Shown here: in pieces, positions 53,108 through 63,100 of the stretch | Numbering within the stretch: position 1 is the stretch's first letter | Layout of the letters: every line of letters begins with the position of its first letter | Source of the DNA: Bacteroidota bacterium | Lineage (GTDB): Bacteria > Bacteroidota > Bacteroidia > Flavobacteriales > Flavobacteriaceae | DNA: 64,000 nt | Direction of reading: 5' to 3' | NCBI GenBank assembly: GCA_023434025.1 | Contig: JAEYTL010000049.1 | Location: 26,914 to 90,913, forward strand | Notes under the pieces: generated by a model | Database searches by the model: none | The model's input: the letters and a program-made list of their open reading frames with translations, nothing else | What the model was told of the DNA's origin: nothing | Translations under genes and position numbers: made by a program

Positions 53108-54187
53108 ATGAAAAAGTTTAAAAAAATAATTGTCCTATTTTGCATTCTTTCCTTTGCAGATACTTATGCACAAGAAAAAAAAATTACATGGAAAAGTATC
53201 ACAGAAAGTCATGATGAAACTTGGTTTGCCACTGAAGAAGCAAAAAAAATAGCTGAAAATGTTTTGTTGTATCAACGTGATATTGGTGGCTGGCCCAAAA
53301 ATATAGAAATTCAAAATGAACTGAGCGAAAAAGAAAAGCAAACATTAAGATCACTAAAATCAGATCCGACAGGTTGTACCATAGATAATGGGGCAACGTG
53401 TCAGGAAATGCTGTTTTTATCAAAAATATACCGATCAAATCCTGATGAACGATACAAAATAGCTTTTTTAAAAGGGGTTGTCTATTTGATTGCCGCTCAA
53501 GATAAAAATGGAGGCTGGCCGCAATTCTATCCTCTCAAAGACGGGTATTACTCTCACATAACCTATAATGACCATGCCATGGTTAATGTGCTAAAATTGC
53601 TCTACGAAGTCAAAAGCAAATCAAATTATTATTCCGTAAAAGTTCCTGATGAAATAGTCAAAATGGCTGAAACTTCTTTTAATAAAGGAATCGATTGTAT
53701 CCTAAAAACACAGTACAGGCAAAACGGACAGTTAACTGCCTGGTGTGCACAGCATGACAGGCAAACGCTACAACCCGCAAAAGCCAGGGCATACGAACTG
53801 CCATCGTTAAGCGGAAAAGAATCGGCAAAAATCGTGTTGTTGTTAATGGAGATCGAAAAACCTTCAAAGGAAATAATTACCGCTGTAAATTCGGCTGTCA
53901 AGTGGTTTGAAAAAACAAAAATTACCGGAATTAAAATTGAAACGGTTTCTGTCGGAAAAAAAGGAGAAGAAGATAAGGTTGTTGTTGAAAGTCCGGATGC
54001 CGAACCACTGTGGGCAAGATTCATGGAATTAGAAAACAACAGGCCCTTTTTCTGTGACCGCAACGGTAAGAAAAAATATACCCTGGCAGAAATCAGTCGT
54101 GAACGAAGAATGGGTTACGGCTGGTACACGAACGAACCCAAAGAGGTGCTGAAAAAATATGCTGAATGGAAAAAATCAATCAATTAA
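53108..54187 (+). CDS. PL10 pectate lyase
   Basis: A 359-residue exported lyase with a signal peptide ending TYAQ (residue 19). The PL10 fold is shown by LLYQRDIGGWPKNIE near 58-72, TIDNGATCQEMLFLSK, DKNGGWPQFYPLKDGYYSHITYNDHAM (cited as NGGWPQFYP and ITYNDHAM) and AWCAQHDRQTLQPAKARAYE with the active-site Asp and Arg residues. It cleaves polygalacturonate by beta-elimination and makes the unsaturated ends that feed KdgF and KduI. The start is 53108. It lacks a T9SS domain, so it is probably periplasmic. Confidence 0.9.
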   Translation: MKKFKKIIVLFCILSFADTYAQEKKITWKSITESHDETWFATEEAKKIAENVLLYQRDIGGWPKNIEIQNELSEKEKQTLRSLKSDPTGCTIDNGATCQEMLFLSKIYRSNPDERYKIAFLKGVVYLIAAQDKNGGWPQFYPLKDGYYSHITYNDHAMVNVLKLLYEVKSKSNYYSVKVPDEIVKMAETSFNKGIDCILKTQYRQNGQLTAWCAQHDRQTLQPAKARAYELPSLSGKESAKIVLLLMEIEKPSKEIITAVNSAVKWFEKTKITGIKIETVSVGKKGEEDKVVVESPDAEPLWARFMELENNRPFFCDRNGKKKYTLAEISRERRMGYGWYTNEPKEVLKKYAEWKKSIN

Positions 54188-54198
54188 ACCTTTAAGAG

Positions 54199-57100
54199 AT
54201 GAAAAAAAAATTACTAGTATACATGGTGTTTTTAACGTCCATAATTCATGCCCAAAATACGGATGTATGGGATTTTGGTGCTGCCCAATTAAATGAAAGT
54301 GAATACAACAATCTTTTGAACGAAAACATAATCAATACCTGGTATGGAAGTGTGTCTCCCGGTACTTCAGGCATAAATTTCCCGACAACATTTACCGCCG
54401 GTCCGCTTTCATGGGTGGGAAATACCAGTGACAGGCTCAGAACTACAAATACAAACTTAACCCGGTTTGATGCCAATATTGCCAGTGTCAGTTCTTATTC
54501 GGGCAGGGTGTATTGCAACGGTACTGTAACAACAACCAACGGACTGCCCAATAACAGGTATTTCAGACTAATCCTCAGAGAAGACGACGAAGTGACCCTT
54601 ATTGCCCGTGGTGATACAGATGGTTTACTGACTTTTACAAATGAAGAAAATCCTGTTCTACAAACCAATACATTTTCCACCACTTCGGCTTCCGGCGGCA
54701 TTACAGAAGTAAAATTTGTAGCACAAACTTCCGGAGCTTACCGGATTTACGACCAGATTGCTAAAGCAAGTGTTTATCGGATTTACAGAAAAGATGCTGT
54801 TTACACTACCGTTAGCGGTACAATTGATTTGACACTGGCTGCCGGAATTCCTGATGACTATGCAATAGTTTTTACAAACGAAGCCGGAAAAACCTGGCCG
54901 GCAACCATCAACTCAAACAACTATAATGTCACTGTTCCGATAGGATATCAATACACAATCAGTTTAGCTGATGCCAATGGTTATATCATTTCTTCCGGAG
55001 ATACATTCAATACAACCGGTGTATCAAATCCGAATGTTACACATGATATCGCAATTTCCGGCGTTGCATTATTTACGGTTACGGGAAATATAATTGGCCT
55101 GGGCAGTGAAATTTCGAACCTAACCCTTCATTTTTCCCCCGGCACAAGTGAAAGTGCCTTTATTCCGGTTGCCGTTGTAAATAGTGAAACCGCAACTTAT
55201 AGTGTGCAATTGGAATCATCCGTTTCTTATACCTTATCAGCCACCGGAGTTAATGATTTTGAAATGACAGCCAACAGTATAAATGTAACTGAAAATACAA
55301 CTGCTGATATAGTATTTACTCCAAAACCCGTTTATCCCGTTTTGATTGAAACAAACGGCTTAACCGTAACGCAGGAGAACGATCTGGAACTGATTTTTTC
55401 CAATTTAAACGAAGAGGGATACAGCTATACGTTTAACGATTTAAGTACTGTTTCATTAAGAAACGGCACCTATAAAATTACAGCAAGCCACCTGGATAAT
55501 TATCCCGTACAATTAGCGTTAACATCAAACCTTACTGTAAATAATACTCAAGCATCAAAAACATTATCCTTCATTCCGGTAACCGTTTGGTCTTTTGATG
55601 ATCAGGCAATCAATTCAACCACCTCAATTTACTATAAAGGAATACAGCTGAATGGCCAGGTTACCACCGTGATTAATTCCGGTCATTTAACGGCCAAAAC
55701 AGGCTCATCTGTTGTTGTCCCGGTTAACCCAGGACAGAAAATAATGATTTATTATTATTACACAGCTCACTTTTCGATTGAAGGAGGAGAGGCCATAACA
55801 ACGGCAACGAACAGCACATCCATCATAGAAAATGCCCAGTATGCCTACACCGGGACAGATCCGGGAACGATTACAATTAACATAGGCGGTGTTCCGTCTT
55901 TGACATCTTATTTTACAGAAATACGTGTGGTCCCCAATATCCCTTATTCTGACACAATAACCGTTGGGGTCAATAAAGATTATCAGACAATCAATGCTGC
56001 TCTAGAAGCTGTTTCTCATATGAACAGACTCAATAATGAGCGGGTGACTTTATTGATTGATGCTGGCAATTATGAAGAGATGCTGGTAATAGACCAAGCA
56101 AACATAACGTTAAAAAACGCTGATTCCAATGCCAATACAACCCTTTCGAACAGCGGTGTGACAATTGCTCCCGGGGCTGTTCGCATAACATCGTATTACG
56201 GTCATGGTTACCATTATTACAGCATGGGAAGTAACCAAAAATGGAACCAGGATGTTTTAACCGTAAGCCTGCAAAATGGGTTTTATTCCCACCCGAATGC
56301 AGGAGCAGGAACAACCAACGGCTCTTATTGGAATGCAACAGTTGTTGTGAGAGCCAATGGCTTTGAAGCAGAGAATATCATTTTTGAAAATTCATTTAAT
56401 CAGTACATTTCATCCAAAGAAGCACAGGATATTGTAGTTGCCTGGCCAACCGGAAGCCCGGGAGTGAGGCCTTCCAATGCCGGTAATACAGCCGTTCAAA
56501 ACAGAACATTTGTAGAAAGGGCTGCTGCGATAGCCTTTGCAAACAATACCGACAAAGCCGTTTTAAATAAATGCAAGGTGATTGGCCGTCAGGATTCCTT
56601 TTTTGGCGGAACCGGTTCCAGAGTTGTCGCTTATAAAGGGGAGGTATTAGGAGCCGTTGATTATATTTTTGGTGGGATGACGGCTGTTTTTTATCAGACC
56701 GGCTTAGTGATGAACACCAGTGACGCATCCAATGATGTAGCTTATATTACTGCTGCTCAGCAATCATCAGGCAGGGGTTATTTGCTGTATGAATGTACGG
56801 TAACTTCAACTGAACCCGGAACAGAAACTGCTTCGGCATACCGTTCAAAACCCGGTTATTTTGGTCGCCCTTGGCAGGCCAACACCAGCGAAGTTGTTTT
56901 TTATAACACAACCATTGAAACATCCGATTATCCCGGATTTATTGATCATTCTTTGATATTACCATTGGGATGGCAAAATACATTGGGCGGAACGTCAGCC
57001 GGAATGTATGAATATGGTACAATTGAACTGTCCGGGGTAAACAATGCTCCGAGCCGGGCCGGCTGGGCAACAATGCTGTCTGATCCTACTCTGAATGACG

Positions 57101-57414
57101 GCACAGAGATTTCTACTTTTAATTTTACAAAAGGTACAGACAATTGGGATCCGTTACCTCAACTGATTGCCAACGACCCGTTGAGTAGTGCTGACATTCA
57201 CAAAAACACTGTTGATATTTTTTCCGTCAGGAACACCATCTTTATCCGCAATGTAAAGAATGCCACCAATGTAGCTGTTTATAATTTAAACGGAGCCAAA
57301 GTAAACGCTTTCCGTATTGATAAGGAAATTGATCTGGTTATGAATCCCGGATTTTGGATTGTCACTGTCAGCAATGCTGACGGAAAAAAATCGGTTAAAC
57401 TAATTACAAATTAA
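54199..57414 (+). CDS. Modular T9SS-secreted pectin methylesterase (CE8)
   Basis: A 1071-residue secreted protein. After the signal peptide (ending HAQ) comes a beta-rich module from VWDFGAAQ to VYRIYRKDA (about 23-198), then linker beta domains, a second related module (VWSFDDQAI to FTEIRVVP, about 462-575), a CE8 pectin methylesterase (about 586-922) and a T9SS sorting domain (about 1004-1071, ending VKLITN). Esterase motifs are DYQTINAALEAV, VIGRQDSFFGG with the catalytic Asp, GAVDYIFGG with the second Asp, and GRPWQ with the Arg. It should remove methyl esters so that the lyases can act. It lies 11 bases after the PL10 gene. Confidence 0.88.
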   Translation: MKKKLLVYMVFLTSIIHAQNTDVWDFGAAQLNESEYNNLLNENIINTWYGSVSPGTSGINFPTTFTAGPLSWVGNTSDRLRTTNTNLTRFDANIASVSSYSGRVYCNGTVTTTNGLPNNRYFRLILREDDEVTLIARGDTDGLLTFTNEENPVLQTNTFSTTSASGGITEVKFVAQTSGAYRIYDQIAKASVYRIYRKDAVYTTVSGTIDLTLAAGIPDDYAIVFTNEAGKTWPATINSNNYNVTVPIGYQYTISLADANGYIISSGDTFNTTGVSNPNVTHDIAISGVALFTVTGNIIGLGSEISNLTLHFSPGTSESAFIPVAVVNSETATYSVQLESSVSYTLSATGVNDFEMTANSINVTENTTADIVFTPKPVYPVLIETNGLTVTQENDLELIFSNLNEEGYSYTFNDLSTVSLRNGTYKITASHLDNYPVQLALTSNLTVNNTQASKTLSFIPVTVWSFDDQAINSTTSIYYKGIQLNGQVTTVINSGHLTAKTGSSVVVPVNPGQKIMIYYYYTAHFSIEGGEAITTATNSTSIIENAQYAYTGTDPGTITINIGGVPSLTSYFTEIRVVPNIPYSDTITVGVNKDYQTINAALEAVSHMNRLNNERVTLLIDAGNYEEMLVIDQANITLKNADSNANTTLSNSGVTIAPGAVRITSYYGHGYHYYSMGSNQKWNQDVLTVSLQNGFYSHPNAGAGTTNGSYWNATVVVRANGFEAENIIFENSFNQYISSKEAQDIVVAWPTGSPGVRPSNAGNTAVQNRTFVERAAAIAFANNTDKAVLNKCKVIGRQDSFFGGTGSRVVAYKGEVLGAVDYIFGGMTAVFYQTGLVMNTSDASNDVAYITAAQQSSGRGYLLYECTVTSTEPGTETASAYRSKPGYFGRPWQANTSEVVFYNTTIETSDYPGFIDHSLILPLGWQNTLGGTSAGMYEYGTIELSGVNNAPSRAGWATMLSDPTLNDGTEISTFNFTKGTDNWDPLPQLIANDPLSSADIHKNTVDIFSVRNTIFIRNVKNATNVAVYNLNGAKVNAFRIDKEIDLVMNPGFWIVTVSNADGKKSVKLITN

Positions 57415-57434
57415 TCCCCCCGAATCTATATATC

Positions 57435-58763
57435 ATGAATCGAAAAGTTTTACTAACCTTCCTTTTTTTATTTTTTGTCCATCAGTTTACTGCTCAGAAT
57501 TATTATTTTGCTACTCCTCAAGGCTACGGATCGGCGACAACCGGCGGCGGAAGTACATCCCCCGTAACCGTAACCACCTGGGCAAATTTAAGAACTCAAA
57601 TGCAATCTGCCGGCTCAAAAGTTATATTGGTTTCCGGCGTTATAAACGTACCGGCCAATCAGCAGCTCAGAGCCGTTATAAGCAATAAAAGCCTGATCGG
57701 ATTACCCGGTGCAAGATTAGTGAGTACTACACAAGCTCATCCGGGAGGCGGAATTATTTATCTCAGACCGGGATCAAATAATGTTATCATCAGAAACCTG
57801 ATTTTTGAAGGACCCGGGGCTTATGATATTGATGGGGAAGATTTGCTTACAGCAGACGGATGCACTAATTTATGGGTAGATCATTGTGAATTTCAGGATG
57901 GCCTGGATGGTAATTTTGATATGAAAGGCAATACCGATAATGTTACTGTTTCCTGGTGTAAATTTACTTATCTGAAACCGCCTATGGCGGGAGGCTCCGG
58001 AGGCTCTAATGACCATCGGTTTTCAAACTTGGTTGGTTCGGGAAGCAACGATGCTCCTGCAGACGGTCACTTTAGCATTACTTTTCAGAACTGTTTCTGG
58101 GGTTCCGGTTGCCGGGAGAGAATGCCGCGGGCCAGAAATGCACAGTTGCATATTTTAAATTGTTATTACAATACCGGGATTTCCAATTCAAGAGCATTAG
58201 GACTTGGCGGCGGTGTTAACCATACAAGCTGTTATGTTGAAAATACGGATTTTAGAAACATCAATAATGTATTTACAAATTATCCGGGAGACGGTGGGAC
58301 TGTATCACTTCACTTTAACAATTGTCTGGATGCTGCATCAAATATCGGAACCGTTTCACCGCCAAGTTATACTGCCACAACCGTACCTGTGCATGAAGTG
58401 GCAAATTTGCTTACAGACGCAACATGTGGGGCAGGGGCAACGCTGATTGTAACGGCAGAAGGTGGGATTTCTCCCAACGAATGTGAAAATCTTAATGTAA
58501 TTGATTATACCGAAAATGCAACGATTACTGTTTACCCCACAAAAGTAACAGATTATTTGAATGTTAAAATAAACGACACTCCGTCAACAACTGTTCAAAT
58601 AGTATTGTTTAACTCAAATGGTCAGCAAATTCAGGCCGTTACAAAATCAATTAGATCAAATGAAATAGTGTCGTTAGCATTAGATACACTTTCATCCGGA
58701 TTATACTTTGGCAGGGTTGTTACGGAAGGTAAAACGCACTATTTTAAATTCATCAAGTCATAA
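57435..58763 (+). CDS. T9SS-secreted PL1 pectate lyase
   Basis: A 442-residue secreted lyase with a signal peptide (FLFFVHQFTAQ). The PL1 helix includes NNVIIRNLIFEGPG, LWVDHCEFQDGLDGNFDMKG with the calcium-binding Asp residues, NVTVSWCKF and CFWGSGCRERMPRARN with the catalytic Arg. The last 85 residues (from ITVYPTKVTDYLNVKI to HYFKFIKS) form a T9SS sorting domain. It attacks demethylated pectin outside the cell, right downstream of the methylesterase gene (20 bases), and produces unsaturated oligogalacturonides for SusCD. Confidence 0.9.
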   Translation: MNRKVLLTFLFLFFVHQFTAQNYYFATPQGYGSATTGGGSTSPVTVTTWANLRTQMQSAGSKVILVSGVINVPANQQLRAVISNKSLIGLPGARLVSTTQAHPGGGIIYLRPGSNNVIIRNLIFEGPGAYDIDGEDLLTADGCTNLWVDHCEFQDGLDGNFDMKGNTDNVTVSWCKFTYLKPPMAGGSGGSNDHRFSNLVGSGSNDAPADGHFSITFQNCFWGSGCRERMPRARNAQLHILNCYYNTGISNSRALGLGGGVNHTSCYVENTDFRNINNVFTNYPGDGGTVSLHFNNCLDAASNIGTVSPPSYTATTVPVHEVANLLTDATCGAGATLIVTAEGGISPNECENLNVIDYTENATITVYPTKVTDYLNVKINDTPSTTVQIVLFNSNGQQIQAVTKSIRSNEIVSLALDTLSSGLYFGRVVTEGKTHYFKFIKS

Positions 58764-58855
58764 CCGTTTTTTAAGTAAAATAACCGCTGTAAATTGAATT
58801 TTTAAAAAAATTTCTCTTTCAAAAATATTTAAATCAAAAAAAATCATCAAAATAG

Positions 58856-58897
58856 TTGCAAAATAATTTTTTTTACTACTTTTACGTAATCGATTAC
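58856..58897 (+). promoter_or_regulatory. Promoter-like region with LacI-type operator
   Basis: A -7-like TACTTTTA (58877-58884) lies two bases before the palindrome GTAATCGATTAC (58886-58897); TTGC at 58856 may be the -33 element. The same core occurs at 34701 and 46233. The small secreted protein starts 35 bases further on. Confidence 0.72.
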
Positions 58898-58932
58898 TTT
58901 AAATTATTTCTAACATTAAAACTTAATAAATC

Positions 58933-59727
58933 ATGAGAAAAAAATTACAATCACTTATCATTGCATCGCTGTTTTTCGGAACACTTGCACATGCACAAAC
59001 AAAAATTTGGGATTTTGGAAACGATACAGCAACTTGGCCTTTATCTAACGGAATTGGTACAGAACCAATAGTAGTTGATAATTTAGGATTATTTCCTATT
59101 GCATCCAATACAAACTTTGGTGCCATAACAAACAACAATTTAACTTTTGGTGATGGATTTTCTGCAACTCAACGATTTCAAATGAATGGCGGAGGTTATC
59201 CTGCAGGTGATTTCCAACCAATGCCAACACAACGTTACTTGTTTTTTGGAGTAAGTGGATCTTGTACAGTAAAAGTTTGGTTCAGAACAGGTAGTAATGG
59301 AGCTGCACGTACATTGTATGTATCTAATGGAACTGCCGCTGTTGGTTCTGCTACAACTAATGCCAACGGAAATGGAGATTTTCCAATTTTAACAGCTAAT
59401 TACACCGGTGGGGCTACTACATTATATATTTACGGTGACTTAGCATGTAATCTGTATAAAGTAGAAGTTACCGGAGCTACTGTAGAAACAACATTAAGTT
59501 TAGATAATGTAGATCGATTAACAACCAATGTTTTTGGAGCAGGAAATCAAGTGTATATTCAAAATGTTGTTTCTAATACTGATGTTAGAGTTTACGGTAT
59601 AACAGGAGCTTTAGTTAAATCGTTCAGCACAGCTTCAGATGTAAATTTTGAATTAAACAAAGGTCTTTACATTGTCAATGTAAAATCAGAAGAAGGAGAG
59701 AAGTCTGCAAAAGTTCTGATGAACTAA
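58933..59727 (+). CDS. Secreted T9SS protein with pectin-locus beta module
   Basis: A 264-residue secreted protein with a signal peptide (LFFGTLAHAQ). It holds one beta-sandwich-like module (KIWDFGNDTATW to LYKVEVTGA, about 25-180) and a T9SS domain (about 195-264, ending AKVLMN). The module is similar in order of motifs (WDFG start, R/Y-rich middle, Y-K/R-I-E/Y end) to both accessory modules of the methylesterase protein. No catalytic residues can be picked out, so it may be a pectin-binding surface protein. It has its own operator of the pectin regulon and its own terminator. Confidence 0.7.
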   Translation: MRKKLQSLIIASLFFGTLAHAQTKIWDFGNDTATWPLSNGIGTEPIVVDNLGLFPIASNTNFGAITNNNLTFGDGFSATQRFQMNGGGYPAGDFQPMPTQRYLFFGVSGSCTVKVWFRTGSNGAARTLYVSNGTAAVGSATTNANGNGDFPILTANYTGGATTLYIYGDLACNLYKVEVTGATVETTLSLDNVDRLTTNVFGAGNQVYIQNVVSNTDVRVYGITGALVKSFSTASDVNFELNKGLYIVNVKSEEGEKSAKVLMN

Positions 59728-59782
59728 TTATTTCTTTTTCCTTACACAAAGAGGTTAGTTAAGTAATATTTTTTAGTTTTTT

Positions 59783-59818
59783 AAGCAGTAGTAAACCTGA
59801 TTTACTACTGCTTTTTTA
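59783..59818 (+). terminator. Intrinsic terminator
   Basis: The arms AAGCAGTAGTAAA (59783-59795) and TTTACTACTGCTT (59801-59813) form a 13-bp perfect stem followed by a T-run, 56 bases after the small secreted protein gene. Confidence 0.88.
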
Positions 59819-59860
59819 TTTCATTTTCGTGATTTCAATATATGTATAAAAATAGTTTTT

Positions 59861-59975
59861 ACGGCGTGCCCCAAGGGTCGGGCTTTCGCCACTCGCTTTT
59901 TTGTTACATCCCGTTGGTCTTCCACAAAAAGAGCTCAAACAATGGCTCTATCCCTCACGCAAATCCTGCTTCTGT
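59861..59975. repeat. Probable dispersed flavobacterial intergenic repeat
   Basis: This stretch in the 384-base gap between converging genes is GC-richer than its surroundings. It contains GGCGTGCCCCAAGGGTCGGG, CTTTCGCCACTCGC and CTATCCCTCACGCAAATCC. I recognise the GGGTCGGGCTTTCGC type as a motif that often appears between genes in Bacteroidota. There is no ORF and no clear RNA family. Confidence 0.4.
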
Positions 59976-60054
59976 AAAATTATTCCACTAAGAAGAAATC
60001 ATCACATACAGATTCTGTACAGATAACTACCAATCATTTGATAATCAACAATAA

Positions 60055-60088
60055 AAACAAAAAAGCCTCCGAGAAATCGGAGGCTTTC
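60055..60088 (-). terminator. Intrinsic terminator of the large T9SS surface gene
   Basis: The arms AAAGCCTCCGA (60062-60072) and TCGGAGGCTTT (60077-60087) close a GAAA tetraloop. On the minus strand the stem is followed by a T-run (from the A-run at 60055-60064), 24 bases after the stop at 60112. Confidence 0.87.
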
Positions 60089-60111
60089 ATTATTTAACTC
60101 AGCAACTTTGA

Positions 60112-63100
60112 TTATTGTTTCACCACTCTCACGGTTCTCGTTTCTTGCCCTTGGGTTACAATTACATTGTAAACGCCAGACGGGTAACGATCTCCAAACT
60201 GATAATTGGCCACTTCCGTCACAGCCACTTCGCTGGCTTCCAAAAGTCTTCCAGTCATGTCATACACTGTAAAGTTCAACTTTTCAGTACTTGCTGTTTG
60301 CACATCGAGACCAAAACTTACCGTGAACGGGTTCGGATAAGCGATAGCTTTAAACGTCAGCGGAAGCACTTTGCCGGTTTCTTCTTTTGTAATTTCAACA
60401 GGTCGGATAAAAGTACCTGAACCACCCGGAACCGTAATATTACAATCCTTTCCGGCGTAATAGAATCCGTAAACCAATGTTTCAACTGATAACGAATACA
60501 TAGCTCCCGGTGTCAGGGGTGACAACGCATTAAAGTTACTCAACCTGAATGTTCTGGTACTGCTGGTATACACCTGATTATACCCCATACCATCACTTAA
60601 CGTAAAACGGTACTGGGCAGCTCCACCTACCGGACTGGCATAAATTACAGTGTTTAATGATGACGGCATCAAACCTTCTTCCGAACCGCAACCGTCCAGC
60701 TGAGCTTCTGCTGCTGCCGAAGTATAAACAGAACAGGCTGCTCCATAAACTGACCACTGCAAACCTGTGTCTGTTGAAACTTCAACTCTTGCACGAATGC
60801 TGTACTCTGCACCGTATTTAATAGAAATACCACTTAAAAGCAACAAATTAAAGTTGGCAGCCGAACGAACCAATGTAGTGGTTTCAACTGCTACACCTCC
60901 TTCAATTAATGATACTTCATACTCATAATTAACAGCACCCGGAATAACTTCCGCACGGATAATATTATTCATCTGTACCAAAGTAGTTCCACATGAACTT
61001 GCGGCAATTGCTGTTGAAGGTATTCCCGGTGTTACAACCGTGCAAACCTCCCCGTAAGGCATCCATTGCTGGTTTAAACGTACGGCTACCTCAACAGTAT
61101 AAACCGTGGCATATTCAGCAATATCGGTGCTAGATATCTGGAAAACATAGTTAGGACGTTCAACTTCACGAACCGCATTGGTTGCGGTATTGGTCAATCG
61201 GAAACGGTAACCTGTACGGGCAACTCCATTGGGTACACTTGGCGATACCAAATCGCCCCGCAGAATTTCATTAATCGCAGTCAAAGTTGAACCACAGTTG
61301 TCATTACGCAATTTTGCCAGAACAATTATACAACCATCATTTAAATTACCGTTGCAGTTCTGATCGATTCCGTCATAACAGATTTCAACCGCTCCCGGAT
61401 TAATTGTTTCATCATTATCATCACAATCCGGACCAAGTGATGTTTCAATATACCCGGAAGGCACAGTTTCTCCGTAACAAACCGATTGTAATCCGCCCGC
61501 GGCATAACCATCGCCATCACCGTCATAATAGAATGAGCCTGATTGCCAGACAGCCGGATCAGTATCATCACAATCCAAACCAAGTGAAGTCTCAGAATAT
61601 CCGGAAGGAATTGATACACCGTAACAAACCGATTGTAATCCTCCGGCAGCATAACCGTCGCCGTCGCCGTCATAATAGAATGAACCTAATCGCCAGACAG
61701 TCGGATTATGATCATCACAATCTCCGCTAATCCCTTCAGTACTTGTCCATCCATCTCCAGGAGAAGAGGGAGCTGTTTGAGTATCGGTATAATAACCATC
61801 ATTATCAGCATCTAAATACCATGTTGTATTGGTTACACCTTCGGTAACATAACGCCCCATGTAAATATAACCATTGCCTATCGGTCCGGTTGTTTCAGTA
61901 GCTGAAAGATATTCAACCTGACTAAGGGAAGCATTAATTGCCCCCGGATAAAGATTCCAGGTACTGCCGTCATAAACAGCCGGTTGAATAGCACTTACAG
62001 TTCCGATTACATCTCCTGAAGCATTATTATATTTTGTTGCTAATGTGTATTCATATGCACCTGCCGTTGATGTGGCATACATCGTAAAATACCTTGTCAG
62101 GTAATCGGAAACGGATCCTGTATTGGAATAAACGCCGTCTGTAATTTTAAAACCGATTGTACGTGCAGCAGAATTAGCCGAAAAACCGAATGTCAACGGT
62201 GTGTATTCCGTTGTACCGGTAGTTTCTCCCAACGGGAATAATACCGGTGAGGTTGCTCCGGCCGGAAAGCTGTAACACAAATAACCTGCATTAGGCGTTA
62301 CTACCATACTCGTACTATTAAGCGTACTGGTTCCGAAGGTTGTGTTTACCCCTCCAAAAGTCAGGTTGCCGCTTCCTACCGCCAAATGTCCTTTAGTTAA
62401 TAACAATTGGCTTACTGTTACGTTTTGATTGTTCAACGTTAGCGTTCCGGTTGTCTGCATATTAACCTGTAACCTGGTTATTGTGGTATTGTTAAATAGG
62501 TTGTTAGGTAAAGTAAAATTTCCGCTCGCATTGTTAAAGATAAGGGTAGCATACGTTCCGGAAGCATTAATGCTGCCGTTCGTTCTTACAATGGGATTAG
62601 TGCCTGTAAAGGTTATTTTTGAGGAGACATTATCCCCAAAATTCAATACTCCGTTGGTTAACGTAAGTGTACCGTTTATTGTGGGCGAGGGCGGTAAAGA
62701 ACTTGCAAAGTTAACCCCGCTGCTATTATCAATAATGATGTTTGAAATCCCGGAAGATTTCATTTCATGATAATAGGCTGTTTGTGCACTGCTTCCTTTA
62801 TACTCCAACGTTGAACCGTTCTGATACGTTGCATTAAATCCTGAGGCTCCTGAGCGGGTTCCCTGAAATGAAACTTTTCCGTAAATATTAGAGGTCGTAA
62901 GTCCTGTCACTGTTCCGGAGCCGGTAAAACGTACTTCACCACCAGCTTCCACATTTATCCTGCTGGGAGGATTAGAACCGGAACCAAAAATAAGTAAAGC
63001 TCCGCTCTTAACTGTAATGGTGTTGGATGAATTTGAAAGGGTTCCGTTTACTGTCAGTGTAGCACCACTGTTCAGGGTTAAATCAGCAGCACAGGTTAAA

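Noticed and set aside
53629..54063. 144-codon minus-strand frame
   Set aside because: It is antisense to the PL10 lyase gene; no signal or domain is visible.
61419..61860. CRISPR-like array
   Set aside because: The repeats are 147 bp, contiguous and in frame within a coding region, with no spacers and no cas genes in the window.
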